Origin: Pisolithus tinctorius
Taxonomy: Eukaryota > Basidiomycota > Agaricomycetes > Boletales > Pisolithaceae
NCBI GenBank assembly: GCA_024663395.1
Contig: JANFAH010000005.1
Span: 558,001-622,000, forward strand
Length of the DNA: 64,000 bases
Reading direction: 5' to 3'
Part shown: piece by piece, positions 61,434 to 64,000 of the stretch
Layout: each line of letters starts with the position of its first letter
Numbering within the stretch: the first letter of the stretch is position 1
Program-made: the position numbers and the translations under genes
Notes under the pieces: model-generated
What the model was told of the DNA's origin: nothing
Seen by the model: the letters and a program-made list of their open reading frames with translations, nothing else
The model's database searches: none

Positions 61434-62476
61434 CTAATGCTCTTCTACAGCTACGGACTCGTCCTCCACCGTCGGTCGAGGGCTCAGAATCCCCCCGAGA
61501 GCCCACGACCCAACAAGGATACCGAGTAAGGCATACAGCCCCGTCACCTCTTCACGGCTCAACGATCGTGTCTGGATGGGCGGCTCAACTACAGTGTTAT
61601 CCGCCACGGGGCGCAACCGGATGGTGGTTGGAATACCCAGATCGGCGAAAACCTCCTGCAAGTTACCTGATTTGATGACGATAACCTTATCTGCGACATC
61701 AGCGACGGACTGGACTGTGTCAGCTTCCGAGTGCTTTTCGAGAAGGTAAGTCGGTCCACCATCATGGTGGGTTGCGGCGCCACCGACGACGTGAAGTTTC
61801 GGGGGTTCAGGATCAGGATCCGTGACCGTTGAGTTGAGTTTGGCTGAATCCCAGAAATCGGGAAGGTAGGGCTACGGGCATATTCGGTCAGAGGTCAAAT
61901 CATGATAGGAACGAGGTAACACGACGTCGAAACCCGGCAGACCGGCGGCCTGCACTCGACGAGCGGTAATGCAGATACCAACAGAAGATACTCACGACTT
62001 GTGCGGATGATGGAAGGGTGGGGCGGGCTGAATCTGGCATTTTGAAAGCAAAGAATTCTGCTGACACGGACGGTTTCTGTTGTTCGGAGGACGGGGCTGC
62101 TTGAGGAGGGAGAGGGGATGCTGGGTCTGACGCTGGTGTTGCGCGGGACGACACCTTCCGTGATGCCCCGGGAACGTCACGGCCCGGCGAAGAGGGATTT
62201 TGTGGAGGTGGGGCTGCTCTGATTTCTTCGTATTCTTGTAAGCGTGCGATGAGAGTAGGCTTGTTGCCCTTCCTGTGGATGAGACTTAGCGGTGGAATAA
62301 TAATCCGAGAGGGGGAGGGAGAAGACGCACGTCGAGAGACCGCGCAGTTTGGCCTCCTTGCGAAGGGCTACGACGGTTTCGTTCTCCCATGTGCGGGACA
62401 GTAAGACGGTGGAGACAAACGTCCTCTGCAACGACAGTCGCCGGGTCGCTGGCTGCAGAACCGAGCGCAGCAACAT
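61434..62476 (-). CDS. Mitochondrial SAP-domain membrane protein (AIM34-like)
   Basis: Start ATG 62476. The presequence (LLRSVLQPATRRLSLQRTFV) is followed by a SAP motif split by an intron: WENETVVALRKEAKLRGLST|KGNKPTLIARLQEYE. A Pro/Ser-rich linker and an intron follow, then PYLPDFWDSAKLNS, GGPTYLLEKHSEADTVQSVA, LGIPTTIRLRP, and one membrane segment near the end (VTGLYALLGILVGSWALGGI), with the stop at 61434. The SAP plus C-terminal membrane helix layout is that of yeast Aim34. SAP motifs usually bind nucleic acid. The role is unknown. Confidence 0.75.
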
Positions 62477-62898
62477 GTTTCAAGGTCGACGCCCGAGGTC
62501 AACTTGGTGGTGTCGTCAGTGAGTTGCCACGTGGAGATTACAGATCTGACAGTCCATCCCAGTAGTGACTAGTCCACGACAGACGACGACAACGACGGGT
62601 CAAGGGCTCACACATACTGCGGAGATAATCACTAATACAGGGCTCCAGAAAAGCCTAGTCTAAGATCCGGTCTTACAGCCCAAAAAAATCCAGCTCCTGG
62701 GCGTCTGATCTCGTCGTGGGTTGGACTGCCTCGTGTTTATGTGGCTGACCTTTTTCAAGGCCGATGACTCCTCGCCATCTGTCATCCTCTCTCTTCATTC
62801 CCTTCCATCCGATTATTTACTCTCCCGGCCATGCTCCTCTCGCCTGCGTATGTTTTATACGCTTGCCAAGCCTTTCTCTTCGCTCCTCTGACTTTCTC
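62477..62898. promoter_or_regulatory. Divergent promoter region
   Basis: 422 bp between two divergent starts. The plus-strand side is pyrimidine-rich (CTCTCTCTTCATTCC near 62790), typical of a 5' leader. No gene is seen. Confidence 0.4.
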
Positions 62899-64000
62899 AT
62901 GTTTCCTCGTAGATCAACAAGTGCCAGCTTACCCTCCCAGTCATTCTGGGGTAAATTCAAGGGCAAAAAGAGCGACAAGGACAGCGAATACCGCGACAGG
63001 CAGTCACAAATGGCACTCGCCAGACAACGTCTGCTTACCCTCGCATACGATGATATGGAAACAGTCAGGGTTGTCAGTAGCCTTTTCCCTCTGCCCATCC
63101 ATCCCAGCGCGTCTAAACCTTCGTGGTGTCTATCTAGCTCCCCCCGAGTTACAATGTCAGTAACCTGCTCCAGGTCCTGTCTCCCGTTCTGACCTGCCCC
63201 ATATCTACTTAGGACTTGGAGGCCGTAGCCCGAGACTGGGCAAAACCGCCCCCTGATGCTATCTTCAGTCTCCGAGTCCCCACCGAATTTGCATCGCTAC
63301 ATGCCTCCGTAAGTATCTCAGTTTGCCGCTGATAATCAACTCCCTGACGTCACGACACAGCGGCTGGTTTCAGGGCCATACATCTACGTGTGTAATTTGT
63401 GATTTCCATCTTCGAGAGTCGGACACTGATCCCACGTTGCTGTCGCGTGGTTCTGAAACACATGTAGCTGACTGGCGAAGATTCTTATCAAATTGCGATA
63501 ATGGGTGTACAGGGTCTAAGGGTGGAGATCGTCAGCGACGCTCCGCCACCGCCGGATGAACCTCCGTGAGTGCGCTCGCTTGACTCTTGGCCTTATGAGC
63601 GTACTGAGATGTCGTCCCCAGCACACCTCCGTGAGTGTGGTCGATCGCGTTTTCCTGTCTCTACTCATGCGTCACAACACAGCCCCCCGCCAGTCACAGA
63701 GATGCCGGCCACTTTTAATCTGGAACTCGTTCCAGGACAACAAATTGCTCTGGAAACAACAGTTGCCTCTGCGGACGATGTAGACATGGCCCGCATGGAG
63801 GACGGCACCGTGGTCGACGGCTTGTTCTGGGGAAAACTTGTGATCGTCCACGCGGACAACAACCATTCCGTCGACTTCACTGGGACTCGAATGAATAATC
63901 CAGATATCACCCCCGAGTTCATGTTCGACTCAAAAGTTATGAGCAAGCTGGCCAGCGCTTCACGCCCTTCCCCCGCCAAGTGTCACCTCGTCCTTCTCGC
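62899..64000 (+). CDS. Unrecognised protein (5' part, truncated by window edge)
   Basis: ATG 62899 encodes FPRRSTSASLPSQSFWGKFK, a basic KGKKSDKDSEYRDRQSQMAL stretch and a helix ARQRLLTLAYDDMETVR. After introns come DLEAVARDWAKPPPDAIFSL, RVPTEFASLHAS, RLVSGPYIYV, LTGEDSYQIAIMGVQGLRVE with IVSDAPPPPDEP, and a longer final exon from about 63684 (TEMPATFNLELVPGQQIALE, WGKLVIVHADNNHSVDFTGT). The gene runs off the end. I do not recognise a family. Four or more introns are inferred. Confidence 0.6.

Overview
The window is ordinary nuclear DNA of a filamentous basidiomycete, probably an agaricomycete. The evidence is dense genes broken by many short GT-AG introns (mostly 45-70 nt), histone genes with introns, a cell-wall alpha-1,3-glucan synthase, a SAM-RA-kinase Ste11, a DUF4419 protein and a WD40 relic of the kind common in mushroom genomes. 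I place about 31 genes or gene fragments. Many are recognisable only after joining exons by eye, so exon borders are inferred. Where no border is given, only the span and the conserved segments were checked.

Layout. 1-7 kb: the end of an unknown gene, a 405-bp foldback element, a DUF4419 protein, and a large membrane-anchored amidohydrolase on the minus strand. 7-17.5 kb: COX16 and adenylosuccinate synthetase (divergent), a basic-region protein, the P-body protein Scd6/Lsm14, a membrane-anchored histidine acid phosphatase, COA1, and a Rossmann-fold protein. 17.7-24.4 kb: a methionine-permease-type transporter, the copper chaperone ATX1 and a ferric reductase. 24.4-28.3 kb: a duplicated 5' end of TRM1, a WD40 relic between the two copies, and intact TRM1. 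28.4-41.4 kb: STE11 and the 8.1-kb alpha-1,3-glucan synthase, divergent from a 0.9-kb promoter region. 42-54.6 kb: histone H2B, a sphingoid-base kinase, a methyltransferase, an HTD2-like dehydratase, an N-terminal protein methyltransferase, CSM3/Swi3, CMR1 and a second H2B. 54.8-64 kb: a PRCC-like protein, NUP133, COA8, an AIM34-like SAP protein and a truncated unknown gene.

Working links: ATX1 sits beside a ferric reductase (copper-dependent iron uptake). CSM3, CMR1 and H2B form a replication/chromatin block whose promoters carry ACGCG(T) elements. COX16, COA1 and COA8 all assemble cytochrome oxidase but are dispersed, which may be chance.

The most interesting signal is a pair of related elements in two introns of SCD6. 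They share a conserved core, a hairpin kept by compensating changes, and a 10-12 nt match to a universally conserved 18S rRNA segment directly upstream of a CTGA box. They look like a duplicated intronic box C/D snoRNA (snR52/U83 type). Also notable are a frame-preserving intron whose donor has become AT, and the TRM1 promoter duplication.
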